Shown piece after piece: positions 25,368 through 33,104 of a DNA stretch of 64,000 nucleotides. Under the pieces are notes generated by a model, which ran no database searches, was not told the DNA's origin, and saw only the letters and a list, made by a program, of their open reading frames with translations. The position numbers and the translations under genes were made by a program. The stretch is from VRUE01 sp963764365 (GTDB taxonomy: Bacteria > Actinomycetota > Thermoleophilia > Solirubrobacterales > 70-9), in assembly GCA_963764365.1 (NCBI GenBank), contig CAVXSI010000002.1, forward strand, positions 62,001 to 126,000. The letters run 5' to 3'. How positions within the stretch are numbered: position 1 is the stretch's first letter; each line of letters begins with the position of its first letter.

Positions 25368-26366
25368 CTAGAGCCCCCCCTCGGCGACGACCGGCCGGCC
25401 GCCCTCGCGCTCGCTGCGCATCACGACCAGGCGGGCGATCGAGTTGACGAGCAGGGTGAGGACGAAGAGGACCAGGCCGGCGGCGATCAGCGCCGCTTTG
25501 TGGAGCGGGTCCGAGGCCGCCTCGCCGAACTCGTTGGCGATCACCGCCGCCAGCGTGTAGCCCTGGTCGAAGATGCTGTGTCCGAGGATCGGGTTGTCGC
25601 CGATCACGATCGTCACCGCGATCGTCTCGCCGATCGCCCGTCCCAGCCCGAGCATCGAGCCGCCGACGATCCCGCGCCGCGAGTAGGGGAGCATCGAGGT
25701 GCGGATCATCTCCCAGCGGGTCGCCCCGAGGGCAAGTGCCGCCTCCTTCTGGTCGCCGGGCACGGTCGAGAGAACCTCGCGGCTGATCGCGCTGACGATC
25801 GGCAGCAGCATGATCGCCAGGACCAGCCCGGCGATGAAGTAGTTGGGGCCGGCGACGTTTTCGGTCGCGACGAAGGGGATGAAGTGGAAGGTGTCGGCGA
25901 ACCACTGCTCGGCCGGTTTCAGCGTCGGGATCAGGATGTAGAAGGCCCAGAGGCCGTAGACGACCGAGGGGACGGCGGCCAGCAGATCGACGAGGACCGT
26001 CAGCGAGCCGCGCAGGCGCCGCGGACAGAGCTCGGTCAGGAACAGCGCCACCGAGACCGCGACCGGCACGCCGATCGCCAGCGCCAGGGCCGAGGTGATC
26101 AGCGTCCCGACCACCAGCGGCAGGGCGCCGTAGATCGCGTTGGAGACGTCCCAGTTGTTCGTGAAGATGAAGCCGAGGACGCCGAACTTTTCGAAGACCG
26201 GCCTCGATTCGAGCGCCAGCTTGAGGAAGAAATAGGCGAGGAGGACGAGGATCGCGGCGGAGATCGCCGTCAGCCCGTACCGCAGGATGCGGTCCGGCAA
26301 GCGGGCGAGGGGCGAGCGATCCAGCGGCCGCCTGCCCCCCGTTCCCGCTTGCCTTCCCGTTTCCAC
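25368..26366 (-). CDS. pstC: Phosphate ABC transporter permease PstC
   Basis: 332 residues. An N-terminal helix and cytoplasmic segment, then LGFIFTNNWDVSNAIYGALP (PstC signature), six helices and the EAA loop VPGDQKEAALALGATRWEMI. It pairs with PstA as the high-affinity phosphate channel. It follows pstS by 32 nt. Confidence 0.93.
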   Translation of the reverse strand: METGRQAGTGGRRPLDRSPLARLPDRILRYGLTAISAAILVLLAYFFLKLALESRPVFEKFGVLGFIFTNNWDVSNAIYGALPLVVGTLITSALALAIGVPVAVSVALFLTELCPRRLRGSLTVLVDLLAAVPSVVYGLWAFYILIPTLKPAEQWFADTFHFIPFVATENVAGPNYFIAGLVLAIMLLPIVSAISREVLSTVPGDQKEAALALGATRWEMIRTSMLPYSRRGIVGGSMLGLGRAIGETIAVTIVIGDNPILGHSIFDQGYTLAAVIANEFGEAASDPLHKAALIAAGLVLFVLTLLVNSIARLVVMRSEREGGRPVVAEGGL

Positions 26367-26398
26367 GCCTCTGCTTCTACCTCAGCGTCCCGTCTGCC

Positions 26399-27490
26399 TC
26401 AGGACGTCTTGATCGGTTCGCCGTTGCACTTCAAGCCCGCGACCTTTTCCCGGGACGCTTCCAGGAGTTCGGGCGACAGCCCTGCGTAGTCGAGCTTTTC
26501 GGCGACCTGCTGGCCTTCGCCGAGGCCGTAGTCGAGCAGGGTGACCACGTTTTCGGCGACCTTTTCGCTCTTGCCCGCCTTGCAGAGGTCTTCGTAGACG
26601 ATCACGAAGGTGCCCGAGGCGATCGGGTAGGCCGCCGGCGCCGTCGAGGCGTTGATCGCGCTGAAGCGCAGATCGGGCGGGAACTTGACGCCTTCGCCCG
26701 CGGCGGAGGTCGATTCCAGCGTCGGCGCGACGAACTCGCCAGCTTTGTTCTGGACGGCCGCGGTCGTGAATTCGTTCTGCAGCGCGTAGGCGAGCTCGAC
26801 GTAGCCGATCGCGCCTTCGGTCTGCTGGACGGATCCGGCCACGCCTTCGTTGCCGTTGGCGCCGGTGCCGGTCGGCCACTTGACGGTCTTGTCGGTTCCG
26901 ACCTGTTCATGCCACTGCTTGTTGGTTTCGTCGAGGAACTGCGTGAACAGGGCGGTGGTGCCCGATTCGTCGGAGCGGTGCACGACCGTGATCGAGGTGC
27001 TCGGCAGCTTCACGCCGGGGTTGAGCTGGGCGATCGCCGGATCGTCCCACTTGGCGATCTTGCCGAGGTAGATGTTGCCGACCGTTTCGCCGTCGAGCTT
27101 GAGGCCGGTTTCGACGCCCGGCAGGTTGTAGGAGACGGTGACGGCCCCGAAGACGATCGGCACGTGGACCGCCTTGCCGTTCTTGTCGGCGACTTCGATT
27201 TCTTCGTCGGTCATCGCCGAGTCGGTGTCGCCGAAGTCGACCGTGTTCGCCTGGAACTGGGCGATGCCGCCGCCGGAGCCGATCGCGTTGTAGTTGACCG
27301 TGAGGCCGTCCGTTTCCTTCAGTTCGGACCCCCACTGGCTGATGATCGGCTGCGCGAAGGTCGAGCCGGCGCCGCTGATAGTGCCGCCACCGCCGCCGGA
27401 GCTTTCGCTGCTGCTGCTTCCGCAGGCCGCGACACCCAGCGCGATGAGCGACGAGGAAGCGACGACCGCAATCCATCTGGAGCTAGTCAC
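26399..27490 (-). CDS. pstS: Periplasmic-type phosphate-binding lipoprotein PstS
   Basis: 363 residues. A signal peptide ends in the lipobox LGVAAC followed by a Gly/Ser linker. The mature protein opens with the phosphate-site motif SGAGSTFAQPIISQW, and later shows DFGDTDSAMTDEEI and VHRSDESGTTALFTQFL, the conserved phosphate ligands. First gene of pstSCAB-phoU. A PHO-box-like triple repeat lies 108-140 nt upstream. Confidence 0.95.
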   Translation of the reverse strand: MTSSRWIAVVASSSLIALGVAACGSSSSESSGGGGGTISGAGSTFAQPIISQWGSELKETDGLTVNYNAIGSGGGIAQFQANTVDFGDTDSAMTDEEIEVADKNGKAVHVPIVFGAVTVSYNLPGVETGLKLDGETVGNIYLGKIAKWDDPAIAQLNPGVKLPSTSITVVHRSDESGTTALFTQFLDETNKQWHEQVGTDKTVKWPTGTGANGNEGVAGSVQQTEGAIGYVELAYALQNEFTTAAVQNKAGEFVAPTLESTSAAGEGVKFPPDLRFSAINASTAPAAYPIASGTFVIVYEDLCKAGKSEKVAENVVTLLDYGLGEGQQVAEKLDYAGLSPELLEASREKVAGLKCNGEPIKTS

Positions 27491-27597
27491 TCTGTCTCCT
27501 TCTCGTTGATCTCATGACTCCTCGAACCGACCTCGGGGCCGGTCCCTCGCGCACACTCTCAGCGGCCCGGAAGCAGCTTGTTACCCGGCTGTATCGA

Positions 27598-27630
27598 GGA
27601 TGTGAAAAAGGTGTGAACGGCCTGTGAACC
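27598..27630 (-). promoter_or_regulatory. PHO-box-like triple direct repeat upstream of pstS
   Basis: On the minus strand three 11-bp units run in tandem: GGTTCACAGGC, CGTTCACACCT and TTTTCACATCC. TTCAC recurs exactly every 11 bases. Direct 11-bp repeats with this TTCAC core are the PhoP-binding sites known in actinomycetes. It is correctly placed for activation of pstS. Confidence 0.75.
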
Positions 27631-27668
27631 GCAGCGATTTGCGGCGAAGGGCACCGCGGAGCTCGTGC

Positions 27669-28475
27669 TCAGGAGGCAGCGAGCTGCTCCACGGCGGCGG
27701 GCGAGCCCGACTCGTCCGTCGCAGTGGGCGCGGGGGCGGGCTCCCGCACCGCCGCGAAGTCGCCGGGCACGGCGGGCTCGGGGTCGAAGCGGTAGCCGAC
27801 GCCGAAGTGGGTGTGGATGTAGCCCCAGCCGGGCGAGGCCCGCTCCAGCTTCTGGCGCAGCTTGCGGATGAAGACGTCGACCGAGCGGTCGCCGTGGGCC
27901 ATCGCGTAGCCCCAGACCCGCTGGTAGATCGCCTCGCGCTCCAGCACCTGGCCGCTGGCGTCGGCGAGCAGCTGCAGCAGCTCGAACTCGCGCCGGGTCA
28001 GGTCGAGGCTGGTGCCGGAGACGAAGGCCTGGAAGCGGTCGGCGCGGATCTCCATCTCGCCGGCGACGAGCGGACCGGCTTCGGCCCGCGGCCGCGGGCG
28101 CCGGCGGCGGCGCGAGACCGCTTCGATCCGGGCGATCGCCTCTTCGGGGTGGCAGGGCTTGGTGATCCAGTCGTCGACCCCGAGCCGCAGCCCGCGCACC
28201 CGCTGGGCGACGGTCGAGCGGCCCGAGCAGACGATCACGCCCAGCTCCGGCATCATCGAGCAGACCCGCTCCAGGTAGCCCCAGGCGTCTTCGCCGAGCA
28301 CCGCCGGGTCGACCAGCAGGGCGTTCAGCTTCTGCGCCACCAGTTCCTCCGGTGGGATCGCGCCGGCGACCGTCCGCTGCTGCCAACCGGCCGCCTCGGT
28401 GCGCTTCGCCAGCACCGTGACGAATCCGCTGTCGTCGTCGATTACCGCGAGCCGGGTGGTCTGCTGTGGGTTCAA
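27669..28475 (-). CDS. OmpR/PhoB-type response regulator
   Basis: 268 residues. The receiver domain has the acidic pair (LAVIDDDSG), phosphoacceptor Asp (ALLVDPAVLG), Ser (VIVCSGRS) and Lys (WITKPCHPEE). The winged helix follows (DLTRREFELLQLLADASGQV, SVDVFIRKLRQKLERASPGW, GVGYRFDPEP), then a low-complexity tail. Directly upstream of pstS on the same strand and next to a PHO-box-like site, it is the probable Pho regulator. No sensor kinase is adjacent. The receiver is more divergent than usual for PhoB/PhoP. Confidence 0.85.
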   Translation of the reverse strand: MNPQQTTRLAVIDDDSGFVTVLAKRTEAAGWQQRTVAGAIPPEELVAQKLNALLVDPAVLGEDAWGYLERVCSMMPELGVIVCSGRSTVAQRVRGLRLGVDDWITKPCHPEEAIARIEAVSRRRRRPRPRAEAGPLVAGEMEIRADRFQAFVSGTSLDLTRREFELLQLLADASGQVLEREAIYQRVWGYAMAHGDRSVDVFIRKLRQKLERASPGWGYIHTHFGVGYRFDPEPAVPGDFAAVREPAPAPTATDESGSPAAVEQLAAS

Positions 28476-28559
28476 GGTGGGCGGGGCGCCTTATCCGTTG
28501 CAGGTGCGCCTTGCCTGTGCGACGGCCGCATTGTATGCAGGCGACCCGTCGGACCGTGA

Positions 28560-28741
28560 GCCTAAATCCCTGCTTTCAGGAGATTTTCACAGCCGGATTG
28601 ACCGAATTTGCGGGAACCCGGCCGAGAGGCTCTTATCGGAATGCTCACCCGCCGCCCGCCGACGAGCGCGAACATCGGGCCTCACGAGACTCCTCTCTCG
28701 TCGCGAACGGCCCGCCTGCCCCGGGCCGTTCGCATTTTTTT
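28560..28741 (+). ncRNA. Candidate leader/attenuator or small RNA ending at a strong terminator
   Basis: No protein gene on the plus strand explains the terminator at 28703-28741. Upstream, TTGCCT and TATGCA lie 17 bp apart near 28510-28540 as a possible weak promoter. The hexamer CGGGCC 28676-28681 can pair with GGCCCG 28709-28714, which would break the terminator stem. A transcription attenuator for the gene at 28930, or a free small RNA, would fit. Both are inferred from base pairing only; the 5' end is a guess. Confidence 0.35.
28703..28741 (+). terminator. Rho-independent terminator
   Basis: GCGAACGGCCC and GGGCCGTTCGC form a perfect 11-bp stem with a 9-nt loop, followed by A and seven T. 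It is the clearest intrinsic terminator in the window and points along the plus strand. Confidence 0.85.
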
Positions 28742-28755
28742 GGAGGGGCGTCTCC

Positions 28756-28896
28756 CGGAATGATCGCGGCGCGGGGAGGCCGAGTGACCGGCGCGATCCG
28801 GCCCCGTCCCGGTGTCCCGCGTAGCGCTGCTACGCGGGAACCGTGCCGTGACCGCCTCGCTTGGTCATCGACCTCCCCGCGCTCGCGCGAATTCCG
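28756..28896. repeat. Palindromic intergenic element, family E
   Basis: The outer arms CGGAAT...GCGCGGGGAGGCCGAGTGACC and the matching inverse pair across about 80 bp. The central hairpin 28815-28839 has an 11-bp stem (TCCCGCGTAGC) and loop GCT, the same TAGC-n3-GCTA centre as families A and C. Here it lies before a plus-strand gene, not after a minus-strand stop. Confidence 0.7.
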
Positions 28897-28929
28897 GTCG
28901 CCGCCCCTGGATGGGATAGGTTTCCGCTC

Positions 28930-29181
28930 GTGAAGTCGCGTTTGATTCGAGTCCTCGCCGGAGCATGGGCCGCCCTGATGGTGGCGTTGCTTGCTGCGCC
29001 GGCGGCGCTCGCCGACAACGGGACCGGGCTGGCAGGGCCTACCGATGACAAAACCGTCACCTTCTTCTGCTTCGGCGTGATCGGGTTCTTCGCCGTGCTG
29101 GTGATCGTGCTGTCGTTGATCCAGGGCCGGCTGGAGAAGAAGAAGGAACAGCGGCGCTACGACCTTCAGAAGTACGGCTGA
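28930..29181 (+). CDS. Small exported membrane protein, unknown
   Basis: 83 residues from a GTG. A signal peptide (LAGAWAALMVALLAAPAALA) is followed by a short exterior loop, one membrane helix (FFCFGVIGFFAVLVIVLSLI) and a charged cytoplasmic tail (RLEKKKEQRRYDLQKYG). The pattern suits a conserved actinobacterial small membrane protein, but no function can be assigned. It is an isolated plus-strand gene behind the terminator and element E. Confidence 0.65.
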   Translation: MKSRLIRVLAGAWAALMVALLAAPAALADNGTGLAGPTDDKTVTFFCFGVIGFFAVLVIVLSLIQGRLEKKKEQRRYDLQKYG

Positions 29182-29274
29182 CGGCCCCGGACGCCGCCAG
29201 GCGGCGTCCCCGGTCGCTCGCGTGCAGAGCACGCCACGCTCTCTGCATCCTTGCCTGACGACCTCCGGGTCTTG

Positions 29275-30123
29275 TCAGTCGAGTTTGAAGCCTGAAAGCA
29301 GGCGTTTCTCGGTCTCGCCCTCGATCTTGGCGGCGACTTCCACCCGGCCCTCGAGCGGCGTGTCGCGGATCTTCGTCGCCAGTAGGTCGTCGACCTGGAA
29401 GATCCCGGCCGAGTTGTTGAGCTCGATCTCGATCCGCACCGGCCGCTCCTCGCCGGCCTCGATCCGCACCTCGTCGATCGCCGCCGCGGAGATCGAGTGG
29501 ATCCCCTCCTGGCCCGCCTCGAGCGGGATCCGGGTGCGGCCCTGGGCCATGTCGAGCGCGTCGGCGACCCGCACCACGCCGGCCTCCAGCGTGTAGGGCT
29601 CGCCGCGGCGGCGGTGGCCGATGATCGCGTGCAGGATCTCCGAGGCGACGATCGTCCGCTTCGGCTCGCGGTAGGGGCCGGAGAGCAGCCGCTCCAGGGC
29701 GCCGCCGGCGAGGAACAGGCTGTAGGCCTCGTGATCGGCGCGGTGGATCGACATCCCGACGTCGTGCAGCAGGGCGCCGCCGGCGACCACCACCTCGGCG
29801 TCGCGGGACGACATCCCGTGGTCGGCGGCGACCGCGGGCTCGACCCCGGCCTTGACCAACAACCGCAGCAGGCGCAGGGCGATGTTGAGGACGATCTGGG
29901 TGTGGACCCAGGAGTGGTCCGACATTCCCAGCCGCTCGGCGTGGACCTGCGCCATGTACCACCAGGCCCGCACCTGCTCGTCGCCGTTGACGGCGCCGAG
30001 GAATTCCTCCAGCTTGCGGTTGCCGCGGGTCGGGGCGCGGACCCGGGCCTCGGCGATCGCCTCTTTCGGCGGTTTGCGGGTCGGGCCCTGGGCGTCAGGA
30101 GCGGGCACTACGTCGTCTGGCAT
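29275..30123 (-). CDS. HD-domain metal-dependent phosphohydrolase
   Basis: 282 residues. The HD domain shows DHSWVHTQIVLNIALRLL (first His), GGALLHDVGMSIHRADHE (the HD pair) and later VVRVADALDMAQGRTRIP (final Asp). The C-terminal 80 residues form a beta-rich domain (VRIEIELNNSAGIFQVDDLL). Nucleotide hydrolysis is typical, but the substrate is unknown. Upstream and downstream genes are unrelated. Confidence 0.8.
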   Translation of the reverse strand: MPDDVVPAPDAQGPTRKPPKEAIAEARVRAPTRGNRKLEEFLGAVNGDEQVRAWWYMAQVHAERLGMSDHSWVHTQIVLNIALRLLRLLVKAGVEPAVAADHGMSSRDAEVVVAGGALLHDVGMSIHRADHEAYSLFLAGGALERLLSGPYREPKRTIVASEILHAIIGHRRRGEPYTLEAGVVRVADALDMAQGRTRIPLEAGQEGIHSISAAAIDEVRIEAGEERPVRIEIELNNSAGIFQVDDLLATKIRDTPLEGRVEVAAKIEGETEKRLLSGFKLD

Positions 30124-30159
30124 GGGGGCATCGTGGCAGTTGGCCCGGCGGGGTGGGAG

Positions 30160-30264
30160 GTGTCGGGCGCCCCTCCCGGCTCAACTTTCCGGCGGGCAGC
30201 GGGGCGTCTCTCGCGGGCGCAGTCGGGCCAAAAAGCACAAGCCGCCGGGAGGGGCACCCGGCGG
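30160..30264. repeat. Palindromic intergenic element, family B copy 1
   Basis: The arms TCGGGCGCCCCTCCCGGC and GCCGGGAGGGGCACCCGG are inverse. Within the loop, CTCAACTTTCCGGCGGG and CCAAAAAGCACAAGCC match, in reverse, the loop of copies at 61.1 and 62.2 kb. It lies just upstream of the HD gene start, followed by element A5. Confidence 0.7.
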
Positions 30265-30342
30265 CTCCTTCAAGGGACTACCCACCGGCAACTGAGAAAT
30301 GCCGTCAGTTCTGCGCATTATGTGGCGCTCGACCGACGGCAC

Positions 30343-30520
30343 GTCTGGATGGTTGATTCCACGACCAGGCACGCCTGGATGACGCGCCTGGCACACTGCG
30401 CGGCTCGGCGTCCTCGGGTTTGCCTTTGCCAACCGGCAAAGGCTGCACCCTGCGTCCTTGATCCGCTTGGCCAGGCGCGCCCCCAGTCACACCTCGCCGT
30501 GGAATCAACCATCTAGGCGT
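30343..30520. repeat. Palindromic intergenic element, family A copy 5 (inverted)
   Basis: The outer arms are ATGGTTGATTCCACG and its inverse, giving a near-perfect end match. The interior is the family A core in reverse orientation (CCTGCGTCCTTGATCCGCTT). The central hairpin 30422-30443 has a 9-bp stem (GCCTTTGCC) and loop AACC. It ends next to the stop of the Rpf-like gene (30529). Confidence 0.8.
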
Positions 30521-30533
30521 TAGACGGTCTAAC
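30519..30533. promoter_or_regulatory. 15-bp palindrome across the rpf-like stop codon
   Basis: GTTAGAC-G-GTCTAAC is a perfect 7-bp inverted repeat that includes the TAG stop (30529-30531). It may be part of element A5's base, or a separate site. No function is proven. Confidence 0.35.
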
Positions 30534-31029
30534 CGCAGATCGGCCAGGGGCTGGAGCCGGCCTCGGCGTAGAGCAAGGCGGCTCTGTAGTCCTGCTCCGC
30601 TTCGGGAGCTGCCGCCGGATCGCCGGTGCCGCCCACTGAGGCCCAGGTGCCGTAGTCGAACTGGTACTTGCCCCGGTAGGCGCCGTCGGCGGAGACCGCC
30701 GTGGGGTCGCCGCCGGACTCGCAGGCGCCGATCGCGTCGAGGGTGGCCTGGGAGACGCCGCCCGGGAGAGTCGCGAAAGCTTGCCGCTGTTCGCGGCGGG
30801 CGACGGCGATGCGGGCGCGGCGGGCGACGTGGATCCGGTGGACGCCGATGCGGATCGCACGGTGGAAGCGCCGCACCGGGCGGGTCAGAGTCGCCAGCGC
30901 CGCCGGCTGCGCGGCGGAGATGCCGATCCGCTCGGGAGCGTCGCCGTGGCGCGGAGCCGCGAGGGCAGTCGCCGGGACGGCGAGCGCGATCAGCAGGACG
31001 GATGCGGAATATGTGTGTTTTGTGAGCAC
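30529..31029 (-). CDS. Rpf-like secreted transglycosylase
   Basis: 166 residues from GTG 31029, which gives a proper signal peptide (SASVLLIALAVPATALAAP). A basic linker leads to a C-terminal resuscitation-promoting-factor/transglycosylase-like domain: LDAIGACESGGDPTAVS with the catalytic Glu, then RGKYQFDYGTWASVGG and the final cysteine in SSPWPICG. Such enzymes cut peptidoglycan glycan strands and promote regrowth from dormancy. I looked for a c-di-AMP riboswitch upstream and did not see one. Confidence 0.8.
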   Translation of the reverse strand: MLTKHTYSASVLLIALAVPATALAAPRHGDAPERIGISAAQPAALATLTRPVRRFHRAIRIGVHRIHVARRARIAVARREQRQAFATLPGGVSQATLDAIGACESGGDPTAVSADGAYRGKYQFDYGTWASVGGTGDPAAAPEAEQDYRAALLYAEAGSSPWPICG

Positions 31030-31269
31030 GGCGCGGGACCGTGACGGGATCCCGGGAGCCTGAGGGTGATCGCGCTCACACAGCGACACGACTGCGTGCG
31101 GATAGATACGAGAACAGGCACGATTCGCGGCGCCGCGCCGGCCCTCTGGCAGCGATCCTGCACGCCGTTTTCGACATTGACCGTGCGCTGGCACGGGAAA
31201 AGTCCGCAACCGTTCCGCGGCGCGGTCGAGGCTCTGCTCGCCACATGGCTCAAACCTCGGCCGCGCTCC

Positions 31270-32988
31270 TCAGTCGGTGAGAGCGCGGAGGGCGTTGAGG
31301 ATCACCGCGACGTCGATGCCCTCCTGCAGCAGGGCGCCGGCCAGGGGCGGGATGTAGCCGAAGGCGGCCACGACCATCGCGATCGCGCTGAGGCCGATCC
31401 CGAAGAGGACGCTCTGGCGGGCGATGCCGAGGGCGCGGCGGCCGATCTCGATCGCGGTCGCGACGCGGTCGATGGCGTCGACGACGATCACCGCGTCCGC
31501 GGTCTCCGAGGAGACCGTCGCCCCCGGGCCGCTCATCGCGATGCCGACGTCGGCGAGAGCCAGCGCGGGCGCGTCGTTGACGCCGTCGCCGACCATCACG
31601 ACCGGCGCCAGCTCGGGATCGGCGCGCATCGCCCGCACGATCTCCAGCTTCTGCGCGGGGCTCTGCTCGGCGTGCACCTCGTCGACCCCCGTTTCCTCGC
31701 CGATCCGCTCCGCCACCGCGTGGCGGTCGCCGCTGACCATCGCCACCCGGCGCACCCCCGCCGCGTGCAGGTCGGCGGTCAGCTCGCGCGCGTCCTCGCG
31801 CAGGCGGTCGGCCATCACCGCCACCCCGGCCAGCCGGCCGTCGACCCCGATCAGCACCTTCGCCAGGCCGGCGTCCTCGCCGCCGCCGTCGAGCTGCGCG
31901 GCCCGCTCGGTCTCGTAGCCGCGCGAGCGCAGCCAGACGTGGCTGCCGACCGCCACCCGGCGGCCGCCGACCGTTCCCTCCATCCCCTGCCCGGGTTGCT
32001 CGACGGCCCCGACCGGATCGTCCAGCTCCAGGCCGCGCCGCTCGGCCTCGTGCACCAGCGCCTCCGCCAGCACGTGGGCGGAGAGCTGATCGACCGAGGC
32101 GGCGAGCCGCAGGATCTCGCGCTCGTCGCCCTCGAGCGCGACGACCTCGCGCACCGCCGGCTCGCCGAGGGTCAGGGTCCCGGTCTTGTCCACCAGCACC
32201 GTCCGCGCCTCGCCGAGCCGCTCGATCGCGGCGCCGCCCTTGACGATCACCCCGGCGCGGGCGGCACGGGAGACGCCGGAGACGATCGCGATCGGCGCCG
32301 CCAGGATCAGCGGGCAGGGGGTGGCGACGACCAACACCGCGACCGCCCGCACCGGGTCGCCGCTGGCAGCCCAGGCGACGGCGGCGAGCGCCAGGGTCAG
32401 CGGCAGGAAGAAGGCGGCGTAGCGGTCGGCGATGCGGACGAACGGCGCCCGCTGCGTCTCGGCGGCGCGGACGAGGCGGACGATGTTGGCGTAGGCGCTC
32501 TCGGCGGCAACCCGGGTCGCCGCCAGCTCGAATGCGTCGCCGGCGTTGGCGGCGCCGCTGCGGACGGTCGCGCCGCGCGCGTGGGTGACCGGCAGCGGCT
32601 CGCCGGTCAGCGCCGATTCGTCGACCACCGCCTCGTCGCCGGCGACGGTCCCGTCGACCGGGATCAGCTCGCCGGCCCGGATCAGGACCGTGTCCCCGAC
32701 CGCGAGCTCGCCGACGCCCACCTCCTCCCAGCCGCCGGCGACGCGGCGGTGGGCGATCGTCGGCATCCGCTCCAGCAGCGCGGTCAGCTCGCGCCGGGCA
32801 CGGCGCGAGGCCGAGGCCTCGAGCGCGTTGCCGCCGGAGAGCATCAGCGCGATCACCGCGCCCGCCAGGTATTCGCCGACCGCGAGAGCGCCGGCCATCG
32901 CCACCAGGGCGATCGCGTCGACCCCGACCCGGCCCGCCGCCAGCGTCCGCGCGATCGAGACCGTCAGCGGGACCAGCATCACGGCCAC
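31270..32988 (-). CDS. P1B-like heavy-metal P-type ATPase
   Basis: At least 572 residues. The core motifs are TGEPLPVT (actuator), ATPCPLILAAPIAI (membrane Cys-Pro), DKTGTLTLGEP (phosphorylation) and GDGVNDAPALALADVGIAMS. There is no N-terminal metal-binding domain. The membrane motif is CPL instead of CPC, so the metal is uncertain. The frame stays coding-like upstream of the ATG at 32988, through a further membrane helix (LLPLLTLALIVAGGALHLGG), to about 33100. No good ATG or GTG is seen there, and the real start is probably in that stretch overlapping the permease end. Confidence 0.8.
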   Translation of the reverse strand: MAVMLVPLTVSIARTLAAGRVGVDAIALVAMAGALAVGEYLAGAVIALMLSGGNALEASASRRARRELTALLERMPTIAHRRVAGGWEEVGVGELAVGDTVLIRAGELIPVDGTVAGDEAVVDESALTGEPLPVTHARGATVRSGAANAGDAFELAATRVAAESAYANIVRLVRAAETQRAPFVRIADRYAAFFLPLTLALAAVAWAASGDPVRAVAVLVVATPCPLILAAPIAIVSGVSRAARAGVIVKGGAAIERLGEARTVLVDKTGTLTLGEPAVREVVALEGDEREILRLAASVDQLSAHVLAEALVHEAERRGLELDDPVGAVEQPGQGMEGTVGGRRVAVGSHVWLRSRGYETERAAQLDGGGEDAGLAKVLIGVDGRLAGVAVMADRLREDARELTADLHAAGVRRVAMVSGDRHAVAERIGEETGVDEVHAEQSPAQKLEIVRAMRADPELAPVVMVGDGVNDAPALALADVGIAMSGPGATVSSETADAVIVVDAIDRVATAIEIGRRALGIARQSVLFGIGLSAIAMVVAAFGYIPPLAGALLQEGIDVAVILNALRALTD

Positions 32989-33104
32989 GGTCGCGGCCCA
33001 GACCGCGTCGCCCGCCGTCGCCGCGCCGCCGAGGTGCAGCGCGCCGCCAGCGACGATCAGCGCCAGCGTCAGCAGCGGCAGCAGGCGGGTGCGGCTCTCG
33101 GCGG

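Noticed and set aside
31030..31269. A possible c-di-AMP (ydaO) riboswitch before the rpf-like gene
   Set aside because: Such leaders often precede rpf genes, but the conserved core segments could not be found in these 240 bases on the minus strand.
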